Shown here piece after piece: positions 26,250 to 34,690 of a stretch of DNA of 64,000 nucleotides. The notes under the pieces were generated by a model. It was given only the letters and a program-made list of their open reading frames with translations, did no database searches and had not been told where the DNA came from. The position numbers were made by a program, and so were the translations under genes. Numbering within the stretch: the first letter of the stretch is position 1; each line of letters begins with the position of its first letter. The stretch is from Kriegella sp963975415 (GTDB taxonomy: Bacteria; Bacteroidota; Bacteroidia; Flavobacteriales; Flavobacteriaceae). Where the stretch lies: positions 310,001-374,000 of the forward strand of contig NZ_CAXBGN010000003.1 in NCBI RefSeq assembly GCF_963975415.1. The letters run 5' to 3'.

Positions 26250-27431
26250 ATGAGTACGTCAGCAAGCAAAAGATATGATCAAAGGGGGGTTTCGGCCTCA
26301 AAAGAAGACGTACACAATGCTATAAAAAATATAGACAAAGGGCTTTTTCCTAAAGCATTTTGTAAAATAGTGCCTGATTACCTGACTAATGATAGTGATT
26401 ATTGTTTGGTAATGCATGCCGATGGTGCTGGAACAAAATCTTCTTTAGCTTATATGTATTGGAAGGAAACCGGTGATATTTCGGTTTGGAAAGGGGTGGC
26501 CCAAGACGCCTTGATCATGAATATTGATGATTTGATTTGTGTGGGCGCTACTGATAATATCATGCTCTCCTCGACGATTGGAAGAAATAAAAATTTGATT
26601 CCTGCAGAAGTTATTTCGGCCATTATCAATGGAACCGAAGAGTTGATTTCAGATTTGCACGGCCATGGCATAACGATTCATTCCACGGGGGGCGAAACAG
26701 CTGATGTTGGTGATTTGGTGCGAACGATTATTGTAGATTCTACGGTAACTGCGAGAATGAAGCGTTCCGATGTGATTGATAATTCCAATATAAAGGCAGG
26801 TGATGTTATAGTGGGCTTAGCCTCTTTTGGTCAGGCCACTTATGAAAGGGAATATAATGGAGGTATGGGCAGTAATGGGTTGACTTCCGCGCGACACGAC
26901 GTTTTTTCAAAGTATCTAGCCACTAAATACCCCGAGAGTTTTGATGCATCCGTACCATCGGAATTAGTGTATTCAGGTAAAATGAAATTGACCGATACTG
27001 TTGCTGATTCTCCCTTAGATGCCGGTAAATTGGTACTTTCACCTACACGTACCTATGCGCCGATCGTGAAGAGAATTCTTGGAAAATATTCCTCTGAAAA
27101 TGTGCATGGTATGGTGCATTGCAGTGGAGGGGCCCAAACCAAGATTTTGCATTTTATTGACCAGCTTCATATTGTAAAAGATAATTTATTTGCTGTTCCC
27201 CCCTTGTTCAGATTGATACAAGAACAGTCAGGTACCGATTGGAAGGAGATGTACCAAGTTTTTAATTGTGGCCATCGACTTGAGCTCTATGTTGATCCGT
27301 CGATCGCTGCTGATCTGATTCAAATTTCACAAGATTTTGGGGTGGCAGCCCAAATTATTGGTAGGGTCGAAGAAAGCCCTGTTAAAAAACTTACAATCAA
27401 CAGTACCGAAGGAGTTTTTAACTATACTTAG
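26250..27431 (+). CDS. purM: Phosphoribosylformylglycinamidine cyclo-ligase (AIR synthetase)
   Basis: A 393-residue PurM-family protein: FGAM + ATP to AIR in purine synthesis, cytosolic. The N-terminal domain has YCLVMHADGAGTKSSLAYMY and the metal/ATP-binding run DALIMNIDDLICVGATDNIM, then THSTGGETADVGD-like (IHSTGGETADVGD). The second domain has GDVIVGLASFGQATYEREYN, SNGLTSARHD and VHCSGGAQTK. It is somewhat longer than the E. coli enzyme (~345), as in other Bacteroidota. Single gene with its own -7 box. Confidence 0.92.
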   Translation: MSTSASKRYDQRGVSASKEDVHNAIKNIDKGLFPKAFCKIVPDYLTNDSDYCLVMHADGAGTKSSLAYMYWKETGDISVWKGVAQDALIMNIDDLICVGATDNIMLSSTIGRNKNLIPAEVISAIINGTEELISDLHGHGITIHSTGGETADVGDLVRTIIVDSTVTARMKRSDVIDNSNIKAGDVIVGLASFGQATYEREYNGGMGSNGLTSARHDVFSKYLATKYPESFDASVPSELVYSGKMKLTDTVADSPLDAGKLVLSPTRTYAPIVKRILGKYSSENVHGMVHCSGGAQTKILHFIDQLHIVKDNLFAVPPLFRLIQEQSGTDWKEMYQVFNCGHRLELYVDPSIAADLIQISQDFGVAAQIIGRVEESPVKKLTINSTEGVFNYT

Positions 27432-27573
27432 AAACTGATATGACAAGCCGGTGAACCCACCGCGTTTCTCTTATAACGGTTAGGGTGTTCACTTCATTTA
27501 ATGGGGTAAATTATACGGTACTTTTTTTATACGAATACGTTGATTCCTGCGTTTTTATACTATAAAGAATGAA

Positions 27574-28014
27574 ATGGAACGAAAGGAATTTCTCAGAAGT
27601 TTAGGGGCAGGGGCTGCTTTCGCCTTGACATTTCCCTGTTTACAAGGGTGTTCTAAAGATGAAACTACCGGCGAGATTAAACCGGTGCCCGCAAATATCG
27701 ATTTTACTATTGATTTGAATTCCACGGAAGGTTCCAAATTGGTCGATAATGGTGATTTTATTTTGAAGAATGATGTTGTTGTAGCCAAAAATCTAGAAGG
27801 AGAGTTCATTGCTGCAAGCCAAATATGTAGTCACGAGGCCTATGATCAGGTTCGATTTGTTGCCATTGATGGGGGTATTTTTCATTGTGAAGTTCATGGT
27901 TCTCGTTTTAGTCAGACAGGAGACCCTTTAAATCAAGTAGATAGTGCGGCGGCGAAACCATTGAAAATTTTTAATGTGGCCGTAACAGATAATATACTTC
28001 GTGTTTTTGAATAA
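27574..28014 (+). CDS. Rieske [2Fe-2S] protein with export signal
   Basis: A 146-residue protein. The N-terminus MERKEFLRSLGAGAAFALTF, followed by a cysteine at 26 (LQGC), looks like an export or lipoprotein signal with a single Arg. The Rieske fold contains both cluster motifs, C85-x-H87 (CSHEAY) and C105-x2-H108 (CEVHGSRF), so the 2Fe-2S cluster should be intact. It would transfer electrons outside the cytoplasmic membrane. Only 29 bp separate it from the thioredoxin gene, so it is likely the first gene of a five-gene redox operon with ApbE, DUF4266 and DUF3570. Confidence 0.9.
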   Translation: MERKEFLRSLGAGAAFALTFPCLQGCSKDETTGEIKPVPANIDFTIDLNSTEGSKLVDNGDFILKNDVVVAKNLEGEFIAASQICSHEAYDQVRFVAIDGGIFHCEVHGSRFSQTGDPLNQVDSAAAKPLKIFNVAVTDNILRVFE

Positions 28015-28043
28015 CGGGCACTGATTTTGCTATTTTAGATTTC

Positions 28044-28478
28044 ATGAATTACCGCATATTGTTACTATTTCTTTTTTATTCCATTATGGCCTCGGGTCAA
28101 GAATGGCAAAAAGACTATAAAGTGGCACTTGAACAAGCCAAAAATCAGCACAAGCCTTTGCTTTTAGTTTTTTCAGGGTCGGATTGGTGCGCTCCCTGTA
28201 TTAAACTTGATAGGGAAATATGGCGTTCCGAAAACTTTCGAGCGTATTCAAAAAACAATTACATATTGTATAAGGCAGATTTTCCGAGAAAAAAAGCCAA
28301 CAGACTGGGTTCTGAACTAACCCGTCAGAACAACAAACTAGCGGCTACCTTTAATTCAAAAGGTTACTTTCCTTTAGTTGTTATTTTAAATGAAAAAGAA
28401 AAGGTCTTGGGGGAGACAGGGTATCGAAAACTTTCTCCGGATCAGTATATATCACTATTAAACTCATTCCTAAAATGA
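28044..28478 (+). CDS. Secreted thioredoxin-like protein
   Basis: A 144-residue protein with a signal peptide (hydrophobic residues 5-16, cleavage after ASG, about 18). The thioredoxin fold has the active site C49-A-P-C52 in LLVFSGSDWCAPCIKL, and GYFPLVVILNEKEKVLGETG as the cis-proline strand region. It belongs to the thioredoxin_7/DUF953-like group and probably acts as a periplasmic reductant. Its stop overlaps the ApbE start by 4 bp. A partner could be the cysteine-rich C-terminus of the DUF4266 lipoprotein two genes downstream. Confidence 0.9.
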   Translation: MNYRILLLFLFYSIMASGQEWQKDYKVALEQAKNQHKPLLLVFSGSDWCAPCIKLDREIWRSENFRAYSKNNYILYKADFPRKKANRLGSELTRQNNKLAATFNSKGYFPLVVILNEKEKVLGETGYRKLSPDQYISLLNSFLK

Positions 28479-29470
28479 GAGTTACCATTATTTTGATCAT
28501 TGGTTTTTTAACTATTTCCTTACAGTCGCAGGACAAAAAACTTGTGACAGTTCACAAGTCGATGGAGTTGATGGGAAGCCGTTTTGATATAACTGTAGTT
28601 ACCGATAATGAAGAGGTTGGGTATATCAACATCGCCGAGGCGGAGGCCGAAATTTCTAGAATTGAGAAACTGATATCTGCTTGGGATCCAAACTCTGAAA
28701 CTTCTTTAATAAACAATAACGCGGGAATAAAGCCAGTAAAGGTCAGTCAAGAACTTTTTATGTTGATAGAAAGGGCTGTGAAAATTTCTGAAATAACCGA
28801 AGGGGCATTTGACATTTCTTATTCTTCCCTAGACGAAGTCTGGAAATTCGACGGCAGTATGAAAGAGAAGCCGACTGAAGAACAAATGCAAAACTCCGTG
28901 GCCAAAATTGGGTATGAGAAAATTATTTTGAATGCAGAAGAAACAACCGTTTTTCTAAAGCAAAAGGGAATGAAAATTTCATTTGGGGCCATCGGTAAGG
29001 GCTATGCTGCCGATAAAGCCAAAGAACTTATGGTTTCTAAGCAAGTTGAAGCCGGTATTATAAATGCGGGGGGTGACCTTACGACTTGGGGAACCAAGGC
29101 TACAGGCGAAAAATGGTTAATTGGTATTGCCAACCCTTTGAGTGAAGAAAAGATTTTTTCTTGGCTGCCAATTGTAGAATCTTCCGTCGCTACTTCGGGC
29201 AACTATGAGAAGTTTGTCTTGTTCGATGGTAAGAAATATACCCATATCATCGATCCCAGAACAGGTTGGCCTGCTTCAGGGATAAACAGTGTCTCTATTT
29301 TTGCTGTAAGTGCCGAATTTTGCGATGCATTGGCTACCGCTGTTTTTATTATGGGCAAAGAAGCTGGACTTTTTTTGATAGACCAGCTTGCTGGCATCGA
29401 AGCTATATTGGTAGATGACAATAATAAGATACATAAAAGTAAGGGTATTCATTTCGAAAGTAATGAGTAA
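28475..29470 (+). CDS. apbE: FAD:protein FMN transferase (ApbE)
   Basis: A 331-residue exported ApbE-family protein (N-terminal hydrophobic segment IILIIGFLTISLQSQ). Family segments are SMELMGSRFDITVVTDN, EISRIEKLISAWDPNSETS, ISFGAIGKGYAADKAKELM and AGIINAGGDLTTWG. The C-terminal FCDALATAVFIMGKEAG contains the conserved Asp of the Mg-binding site. ApbE attaches FMN covalently to Ser/Thr in [S/T]-G-A-[S/T] motifs of extracytoplasmic proteins. No Nqr/Rnf subunits are encoded nearby, so the target is probably in this operon; the DUF3570 protein contains SGAS. Confidence 0.95.
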   Translation: MRVTIILIIGFLTISLQSQDKKLVTVHKSMELMGSRFDITVVTDNEEVGYINIAEAEAEISRIEKLISAWDPNSETSLINNNAGIKPVKVSQELFMLIERAVKISEITEGAFDISYSSLDEVWKFDGSMKEKPTEEQMQNSVAKIGYEKIILNAEETTVFLKQKGMKISFGAIGKGYAADKAKELMVSKQVEAGIINAGGDLTTWGTKATGEKWLIGIANPLSEEKIFSWLPIVESSVATSGNYEKFVLFDGKKYTHIIDPRTGWPASGINSVSIFAVSAEFCDALATAVFIMGKEAGLFLIDQLAGIEAILVDDNNKIHKSKGIHFESNE

Positions 29471-29475
29471 CTTTA

Positions 29476-29706
29476 ATGCGACTTAGACTCATAAACGTGA
29501 AAAAATTGGGCTTTCTTTTTTGTATGCTTATTCTTTCCTCGTCTTGCGTGGTGGTTAAGGAATATGAAAAAGTATATGTCAATGACACCGAGATGCAATT
29601 ATCGGCAAAGGGAGAGGAGCGTTTTGAGACCAATTTTCAAATTTATCGTGAGGCGGCATCGGGTGCAAACGGCGGAAGATCTGGTGGCGGATGTGGGTGT
29701 AACTAG
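29476..29706 (+). CDS. DUF4266 small lipoprotein with C-terminal GGGCGCN
   Basis: A 76-residue lipoprotein (signal helix 10-21, lipobox SSSC, Cys24). The mature part is ~50 residues: a polar segment (VKEYEKVYVNDTEMQLSAKG), EERFETNFQIYREAASG, then a glycine-rich tail ending GGGCGCN at the C-terminus. That tail is the hallmark of DUF4266. Two cysteines separated by one glycine could bind a metal or form a thioredoxin substrate. An SGAN at 62-65 resembles an ApbE target but lacks the hydroxyl acceptor. It starts 6 bp after apbE. Function unknown. Confidence 0.88.
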   Translation: MRLRLINVKKLGFLFCMLILSSSCVVVKEYEKVYVNDTEMQLSAKGEERFETNFQIYREAASGANGGRSGGGCGCN

Positions 29707-29712
29707 TTTGGC

Positions 29713-31032
29713 GTGCGTTTAAAAAAGAACAACAACCAATTTTTCCTTTTGAAAAAAACCACTTTTCTTTTTATAGTACTAATAGGTTTCTGGGGCTTTG
29801 CTCAAGAGAAAGATACTTCTTCGTATAAAAAAAGAGTTTTAGAGTCCAGCGAAGTAGATTTGTTGTTCAGTTACTATGGTCAAGAAGGTGACCATGCCGC
29901 AGTATCAGGTGGTGAAGGTACTGAAAGATTGACTGATGCGGCTTCAAGTATTGTTGTTCGACTTCCTTTGAACCCTAATGATGTATTAACAGTTGATGTG
30001 GGAATTTCTGCTTATACATCGGCATCTTCCAGCAACGTAAACCCCTTAGACGGCGACCAAACCCAAGATGTAAGTCCGTTTAGTGCTTCTTCGGGCGCTT
30101 CACGTAGTGATCAGCTTATTCATTTTAATCCGTCGTTCGAACATAGTTCACCAGACAGAAACAAAATTTGGAATGCTAATGCATATATCGCATCTGAATA
30201 CGATTATTTCTCACTCGGAGTAGGTGGGGGGTATACGTATGCGTTCAATGAAAAGAATACCGAATTGTCGCTGAGCGGCAAATTGTATTTTGACAAATGG
30301 AATCCTCAATACCCTATTGAATTGAGAGCAGGATTTTTTGACAATCGTATCTCGGGCAGCGGAAATTATATGCCATCATTTACCACTTTCGATAAAGAAA
30401 ATCGTAACTCTTATTCCCTCTCTTTGGCTATTTCCCAAATTCTAAGTGCAAAACTTCAAGGTTCTATTTTTATGGATGTAGTTTTGCAAAACGGACTATT
30501 AAGTACACCTTTCCAACGTGTTTATTTTAGCGATATGGATGATTTTTTTATTGATGATTTTCAATTGGCGGATGATGTAGAGCGTTTACCCGATTCACGT
30601 TTTAAAATTCCTGTTGGTGCCAGACTGAATTATTATTTGAACGATGTTGTGGTGCTTCGAAGCTACTATCGGTTTTATACAGACGATTGGGGTGTCAGTG
30701 CATATACTGCGAGTCTAGAGGTACCTGTAAAGTTGGGAGATTCATTTACCTTTTATCCAGCCTATCGATTTTACGGTCAGACCAAGGCCGATTATTTTTA
30801 TGGGAAAGAGGAGGCTCTTTCGACCCATGACTTCTATAGTTCCGATTATGACCTTTCAAAATATACGGCGCACCAGTATGGTGTTGGTGTTCAGTACAAA
30901 GATATTTTTACGAAAACCAGATTATTCATGTTTGGGCTAAAAGCTCTACAGCTTCGTTTGAGCAAATACGATAGAAGTGATGGACTAGGTGCTTTCATCA
31001 TGACCTTAGGAACTACTTTTGTGGCCGATTAA
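29713..31032 (+). CDS. DUF3570 outer-membrane beta-barrel protein
   Basis: A 439-residue protein beginning at GTG 29713, 6 bp after the DUF4266 stop; no ATG lies nearby in frame. A signal peptide (KTTFLFIVLIGFWGFAQ) is followed by a beta-rich chain of alternating strands ending in LGTTFVAD, as in DUF3570. Residues 127-130 are SGAS, 8 residues after Asp119 and just before the first long barrel strands. This matches the [S/T]-G-A-[S/T] consensus for ApbE flavinylation. Its role is unknown; a surface-exposed electron-transfer or transport barrel is plausible. The 3' end overlaps a convergent ABC gene by 4 bp. Confidence 0.9.
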   Translation: MRLKKNNNQFFLLKKTTFLFIVLIGFWGFAQEKDTSSYKKRVLESSEVDLLFSYYGQEGDHAAVSGGEGTERLTDAASSIVVRLPLNPNDVLTVDVGISAYTSASSSNVNPLDGDQTQDVSPFSASSGASRSDQLIHFNPSFEHSSPDRNKIWNANAYIASEYDYFSLGVGGGYTYAFNEKNTELSLSGKLYFDKWNPQYPIELRAGFFDNRISGSGNYMPSFTTFDKENRNSYSLSLAISQILSAKLQGSIFMDVVLQNGLLSTPFQRVYFSDMDDFFIDDFQLADDVERLPDSRFKIPVGARLNYYLNDVVVLRSYYRFYTDDWGVSAYTASLEVPVKLGDSFTFYPAYRFYGQTKADYFYGKEEALSTHDFYSSDYDLSKYTAHQYGVGVQYKDIFTKTRLFMFGLKALQLRLSKYDRSDGLGAFIMTLGTTFVAD

Positions 31033-31691
31033 TTGTTGGAGTCTAGGTTTATATACCCTTCTTCTTTCAAATCTTGCTTTGATTTTATTTCTTTGGAGTA
31101 TCCGTTTTTCAAAAAGTATATGCAATCACTGATCTCTAAAATATCACGATAAAAATGGTCTGTAATGATGATGACGCTGTTCTTCTTCCTTTCTTGAATG
31201 AGGGCCTTAAATTTTTCAATGTAAATGGGGGCAATATATGAAAAGGGTTCATCGAGCAAGATGATTTTTTTATTGGATGACAGTATGAGATAGGTTTCGA
31301 CAATACGAAGTTCGCCTGAAGAAAGGGCGTCAGGATATATATTGGTGTAATTTTTAAAAGCGTCAAAAAGGGTCGAGAATTCCACCCAGTTTGCATCAAA
31401 AAGCTGAAATACCGACTTCAATTTTATGGTGTCGGGCAGCAGTCTATGTTGTGGTAAATAGGCAATATCGTGGCTGAGGTAGAGATTTTTTTTCTGGTAT
31501 TTCCCGTCTTTTCGAATGTTTTTGTATTTGGGGTTGAGGTTTCCGAAAATAATACGAAGTAAACTGGTTTTTCCGCAGCCGTTCCTTCCCAGAATACCGG
31601 TCACTTTTCCTTTTTCCGCTTTAATATAGATTCCCCTAAGAATTTTCTTGTTGTCAAAACTGAGTTCCAAGTTGTCGACTTCCAGTATCAA
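31029..31691 (-). CDS. ABC transporter ATP-binding protein
   Basis: A 220-residue ABC ATPase with Walker A G35-R-N-G-C-G-K-T42, Q-loop AYLPQHR, signature LSSGELR, Walker B KKIILLDEPFSY and H-loop IIITDHFY. All motifs are intact, although the signature has SSGE instead of SGGQ. It overlaps by 4 bp the upstream gene for a 100-residue membrane protein, its only visible partner. The substrate is unknown. Confidence 0.9.
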   Translation of the reverse strand: MILEVDNLELSFDNKKILRGIYIKAEKGKVTGILGRNGCGKTSLLRIIFGNLNPKYKNIRKDGKYQKKNLYLSHDIAYLPQHRLLPDTIKLKSVFQLFDANWVEFSTLFDAFKNYTNIYPDALSSGELRIVETYLILSSNKKIILLDEPFSYIAPIYIEKFKALIQERKKNSVIIITDHFYRDILEISDCIYFLKNGYSKEIKSKQDLKEEGYINLDSNN

Positions 31692-31990
31692 ACTAATCCG
31701 TTTATTAAAAAAATTACCGTACTAGAAAGTACGTCTATTAGAAAGAAAACAATAAAAAGCCGCAATTTTGAGACGCCGAAATTCATGTAAAATACCAGTG
31801 TTTGTGCTAAACTCGTTTCGCAATAGACAAAGAACAAGAGTGTGGTCAAAGCCAGTTTGCAAAAGAGCAGTAGTACGAACGGTATCTTGAAAAAGACTAG
31901 TAATATGGTGATAAATAGGCTGGCCCAGAGATACTTTTTATAAAAGTTGTAACCGAGTTGATATGTTTTTATTCTGAATATAGTGTTCAT
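31688..31990 (-). CDS. 100-residue membrane protein paired with an ABC ATPase
   Basis: Roughly three hydrophobic helices: ASLFITILLVFFKIPFVLLL, then KLALTTLLFFVYCETSLAQ and RLFIVFFLIDVLSSTVIFLI. No family recognised. It overlaps the ABC ATPase start by 4 bp. It is too short for a standard permease; it could be a minimal membrane partner or a diverged, shortened one. Confidence 0.75.
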   Translation of the reverse strand: MNTIFRIKTYQLGYNFYKKYLWASLFITILLVFFKIPFVLLLFCKLALTTLLFFVYCETSLAQTLVFYMNFGVSKLRLFIVFFLIDVLSSTVIFLINGLV

Positions 31991-32057
31991 CTAATGAAGT
32001 GATTCTATCTAAATGTACAAATTTGTCGTAAATTCGCAATCCAAGTGATACTAGACG

Positions 32058-33134
32058 ATGATAGATAAATTGAATATTGTAAAACAGCGTTTCGACGAGG
32101 TAGCCGATTTGATAATTCAGCCGGATGTGATTTCAGATCAGAAGCGGTATGTGCAATTGACCAAGGAATACAGTGACTTGAAAGACCTTGTTGAAAAAAG
32201 GAATCAATATGTTGCCCTAACGGATAACATTCAGGAGGCCGAAGAAATTATTAAAGACGGGAGCGATTCCGAGATGCTCGAAATGGCCAAAATGCAATTG
32301 GAGGAGGCCAAAGCCGAACTGCCGATCTTGGAGGAGGAAATAAAATTTATGCTTATACCCAAAGATCCTGAGGATGCCAAAGACGTAGTCGTCGAGATTC
32401 GTGCTGGAACAGGCGGGGACGAAGCGAGTATTTTTGCTGGAGACCTTTTTCGAATGTATACCAAATACTGCGAGTCGAAAGGGTGGAAAACCAATGTTAT
32501 CGATTTGAGTGAAGGAACCAGCGGAGGGTACAAAGAAATACAATTCGAGGTTACCGGAAAAGACGTTTATGGTACCTTAAAGTTCGAGGCTGGTGTGCAC
32601 CGTGTTCAACGGGTACCGCAAACCGAAACCCAAGGTAGGGTTCATACCAGTGCCGCTACCGTGATGGTTTTGCCCGAAGCCGAAGATTTCGATGTACAGA
32701 TAGAACCGAAAGATGTACGCATCGATTTTTTCTGTTCTTCAGGGCCGGGCGGACAATCTGTAAATACGACTTATTCAGCGGTACGTTTGACACATATTCC
32801 CACAGGGCTGGTGGCACAATGTCAAGATCAAAAATCACAGCACAAGAATAAAGACAAAGCCTTTCGTGTATTGCGGTCGAGATTGTACGACTTGGAGCTT
32901 GCCAAAAAGCAAGAAGAAGATGCGGCAAAACGAAATTCACAAGTAAGTAGTGGTGACCGTTCAGCAAAGATTCGAACCTATAATTATCCTCAGGGCAGGG
33001 TGACCGACCATAGAATTGGGTTGACGCTTTATGATCTGCAGAATATCATCGATGGTGATATTCAAAAAATCATTGATGAATTGAGTCTTGTCGAGAATAC
33101 CGAAAAATTAAAAGAAGCTTCCGAAATTTTTTAA
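32058..33134 (+). CDS. prfA: Peptide chain release factor 1
   Basis: A 358-residue class I release factor. The catalytic motif is G231-G-Q233 in SSGPGGQSVNTTYSAVRLTH. The codon-recognition tripeptide of RF1 type appears as P-Q-T in RVPQTETQGRVHTSAATVMV, fitting UAG/UAA reading. The N-terminal coiled coil and the C-terminal RTYNYPQGRVTDHRIGLTLY are complete. Confidence 0.97.
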   Translation: MIDKLNIVKQRFDEVADLIIQPDVISDQKRYVQLTKEYSDLKDLVEKRNQYVALTDNIQEAEEIIKDGSDSEMLEMAKMQLEEAKAELPILEEEIKFMLIPKDPEDAKDVVVEIRAGTGGDEASIFAGDLFRMYTKYCESKGWKTNVIDLSEGTSGGYKEIQFEVTGKDVYGTLKFEAGVHRVQRVPQTETQGRVHTSAATVMVLPEAEDFDVQIEPKDVRIDFFCSSGPGGQSVNTTYSAVRLTHIPTGLVAQCQDQKSQHKNKDKAFRVLRSRLYDLELAKKQEEDAAKRNSQVSSGDRSAKIRTYNYPQGRVTDHRIGLTLYDLQNIIDGDIQKIIDELSLVENTEKLKEASEIF

Positions 33135-33233
33135 CGAATTCCATCCAATAGGGCGAAAGGGTTTAAAAGCAGTCGAGAAGTCGTATGTCTTTTACTTGCC
33201 ATTCTCGATTGCGATGAAGAAGTCAGTAACGTT

Positions 33234-34055
33234 ATGACAACTAAAGAACTTGTAGCACAAATTCGCAAAAAAGAATCTTTTCTCTGTATTGGATTGGATA
33301 CGGATTTAGATAAAATCCCTATGCACCTTTTAGCGGAAGAAGATTCGATTTTTTCTTTTAACAGGGCTATCATAGATGCCACTCATCATTTATGCGTTGC
33401 CTACAAGCCCAATATTGCTTTTTATGAGGCATACGGCATAAAAGGTTGGAGATCTTTGGAAAAGACGATGAGGTATCTAAATGATAACCATCCGGAGATA
33501 TTCACGATAGCCGATGCAAAACGTGGTGACATAGGCAATACTTCGACGCGATATGCAAAGGCTTTCTTTGAGCACATGGGTTTTGATTCCATTACTATCG
33601 CTCCGTACATGGGAAAAGATTCTGTCGAGCCCTTTTTAGCATTTCCCGACAAGCATACGATACTTTTGGCACTAACTTCGAATGAAGGGGCTTATGACTT
33701 TCAAACCAAATCAGTTGAAGGGAAAGAGCTTTACAAACAAGTTCTGGCAACATCAAAAACTTATAAAAATGCTGAGAACTTGATGTATGTCGTAGGGGCG
33801 ACAAAAGCCAGTTATTTAGAAGGAATTCGGGAAATTGTACCCGAAAGCTTTTTATTGGTGCCCGGTGTAGGGGCGCAAGGCGGAAGTTTAAAGGAAGTCT
33901 GTCATTACGGAATGACAAAAGATATTGGGCTGCTGGTAAATTCTTCCCGAGGGATTATTTATGCTTCCAACAAAAAAGATTTTGCGGAAGCTGCCGCGAA
34001 AAAAGCTGAAGAACTACAAAACCAAATGGCACAAGAGCTGCAAAAAGTAAATTGA
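33234..34055 (+). CDS. pyrF: Orotidine 5'-phosphate decarboxylase (type 2)
   Basis: A 273-residue OMP decarboxylase of the long (type 2) group: FLCIGLDTDLDKIP (phosphate end), YKPNIAFYEAYG, then the catalytic ADAKRGDIGNTSTRYAKAFF with the Lys-Asp network, TIAPYMGKDSVEPFL and LLVPGVGAQGG. It makes UMP in pyrimidine synthesis. It starts 99 bp after prfA on the same strand and may be read through from it. Confidence 0.95.
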   Translation: MTTKELVAQIRKKESFLCIGLDTDLDKIPMHLLAEEDSIFSFNRAIIDATHHLCVAYKPNIAFYEAYGIKGWRSLEKTMRYLNDNHPEIFTIADAKRGDIGNTSTRYAKAFFEHMGFDSITIAPYMGKDSVEPFLAFPDKHTILLALTSNEGAYDFQTKSVEGKELYKQVLATSKTYKNAENLMYVVGATKASYLEGIREIVPESFLLVPGVGAQGGSLKEVCHYGMTKDIGLLVNSSRGIIYASNKKDFAEAAAKKAEELQNQMAQELQKVN

Positions 34056-34075
34056 TCAAAGCAATTTTGATTCAA

Positions 34076-34276
34076 TTATGCTTTAAGCATGTTCTCTAAT
34101 ATTTTTTGGATTTTCTCTGCCTTTTGTTCAAAAAACTCGACAAGTTTGGCATCAGTATATTCCATGTTGCTGGCCTTGTCTAAAAAGTTTTGATACTGGT
34201 ATTCTAACATCGTTACGGCATTTCTGTTGGCGGCGATCGGTGTTATTGTTCCTACTTTACAATACTGCTTTTCCAT
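34076..34276 (-). CDS. 66-residue conserved small protein
   Basis: Taking the ATG at 34276 (MEKQYCKVGTITPIAANRNA), the product has 66 residues: a short N-terminal segment and two amphipathic helices (LEYQYQNFLDKASNM, then KLVEFFEQKAEKIQKILENM). An upstream in-frame ATG at 34381 would add 35 residues of basic sequence without family character. I do not recognise a family. Convergent with pyrF. Confidence 0.6.
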   Translation of the reverse strand: MEKQYCKVGTITPIAANRNAVTMLEYQYQNFLDKASNMEYTDAKLVEFFEQKAEKIQKILENMLKA

Positions 34277-34690
34277 AGTCTTACGATTAGTTCTTTCAAA
34301 TATACGGAGCAAAAAGATTTTTGGATCTTGACATTCGTTGTATTTGTCTAAAAATCGGTTCTTTTGATGATTTATTAACAATGTCGTAGCTGATGATTCC
34401 GCTATTTTAATGTTAAAAAGAATGGGGTAAAGATCGAGATCTCTCGTTAAAACGATTAATCAAAGTGTTGGGTCAATTTCAAACATGTATTGACTACCAA
34501 CTTTGATTTGATCAAAAAGTTCTCAAAATACTATGAACTGGTTGGTTTATCTTACGTGCAATGTTTGTTTATCTTATGTTGATAGTTATCCTTAAAATTG
34601 TTTATTTTTTTTATTGTTAAAAGGGCTACTGAATCAAAAGATTTAATACATTGCAACTGCCCTTTTATCAAAGGGTTACGAGAGAACACT

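Noticed and set aside
29662..29673. SGAN in DUF4266 as ApbE flavinylation site
   Set aside because: The acceptor position must be Thr or Ser; Asn cannot carry the phosphoester-linked FMN. The SGAS in DUF3570 is preferred.
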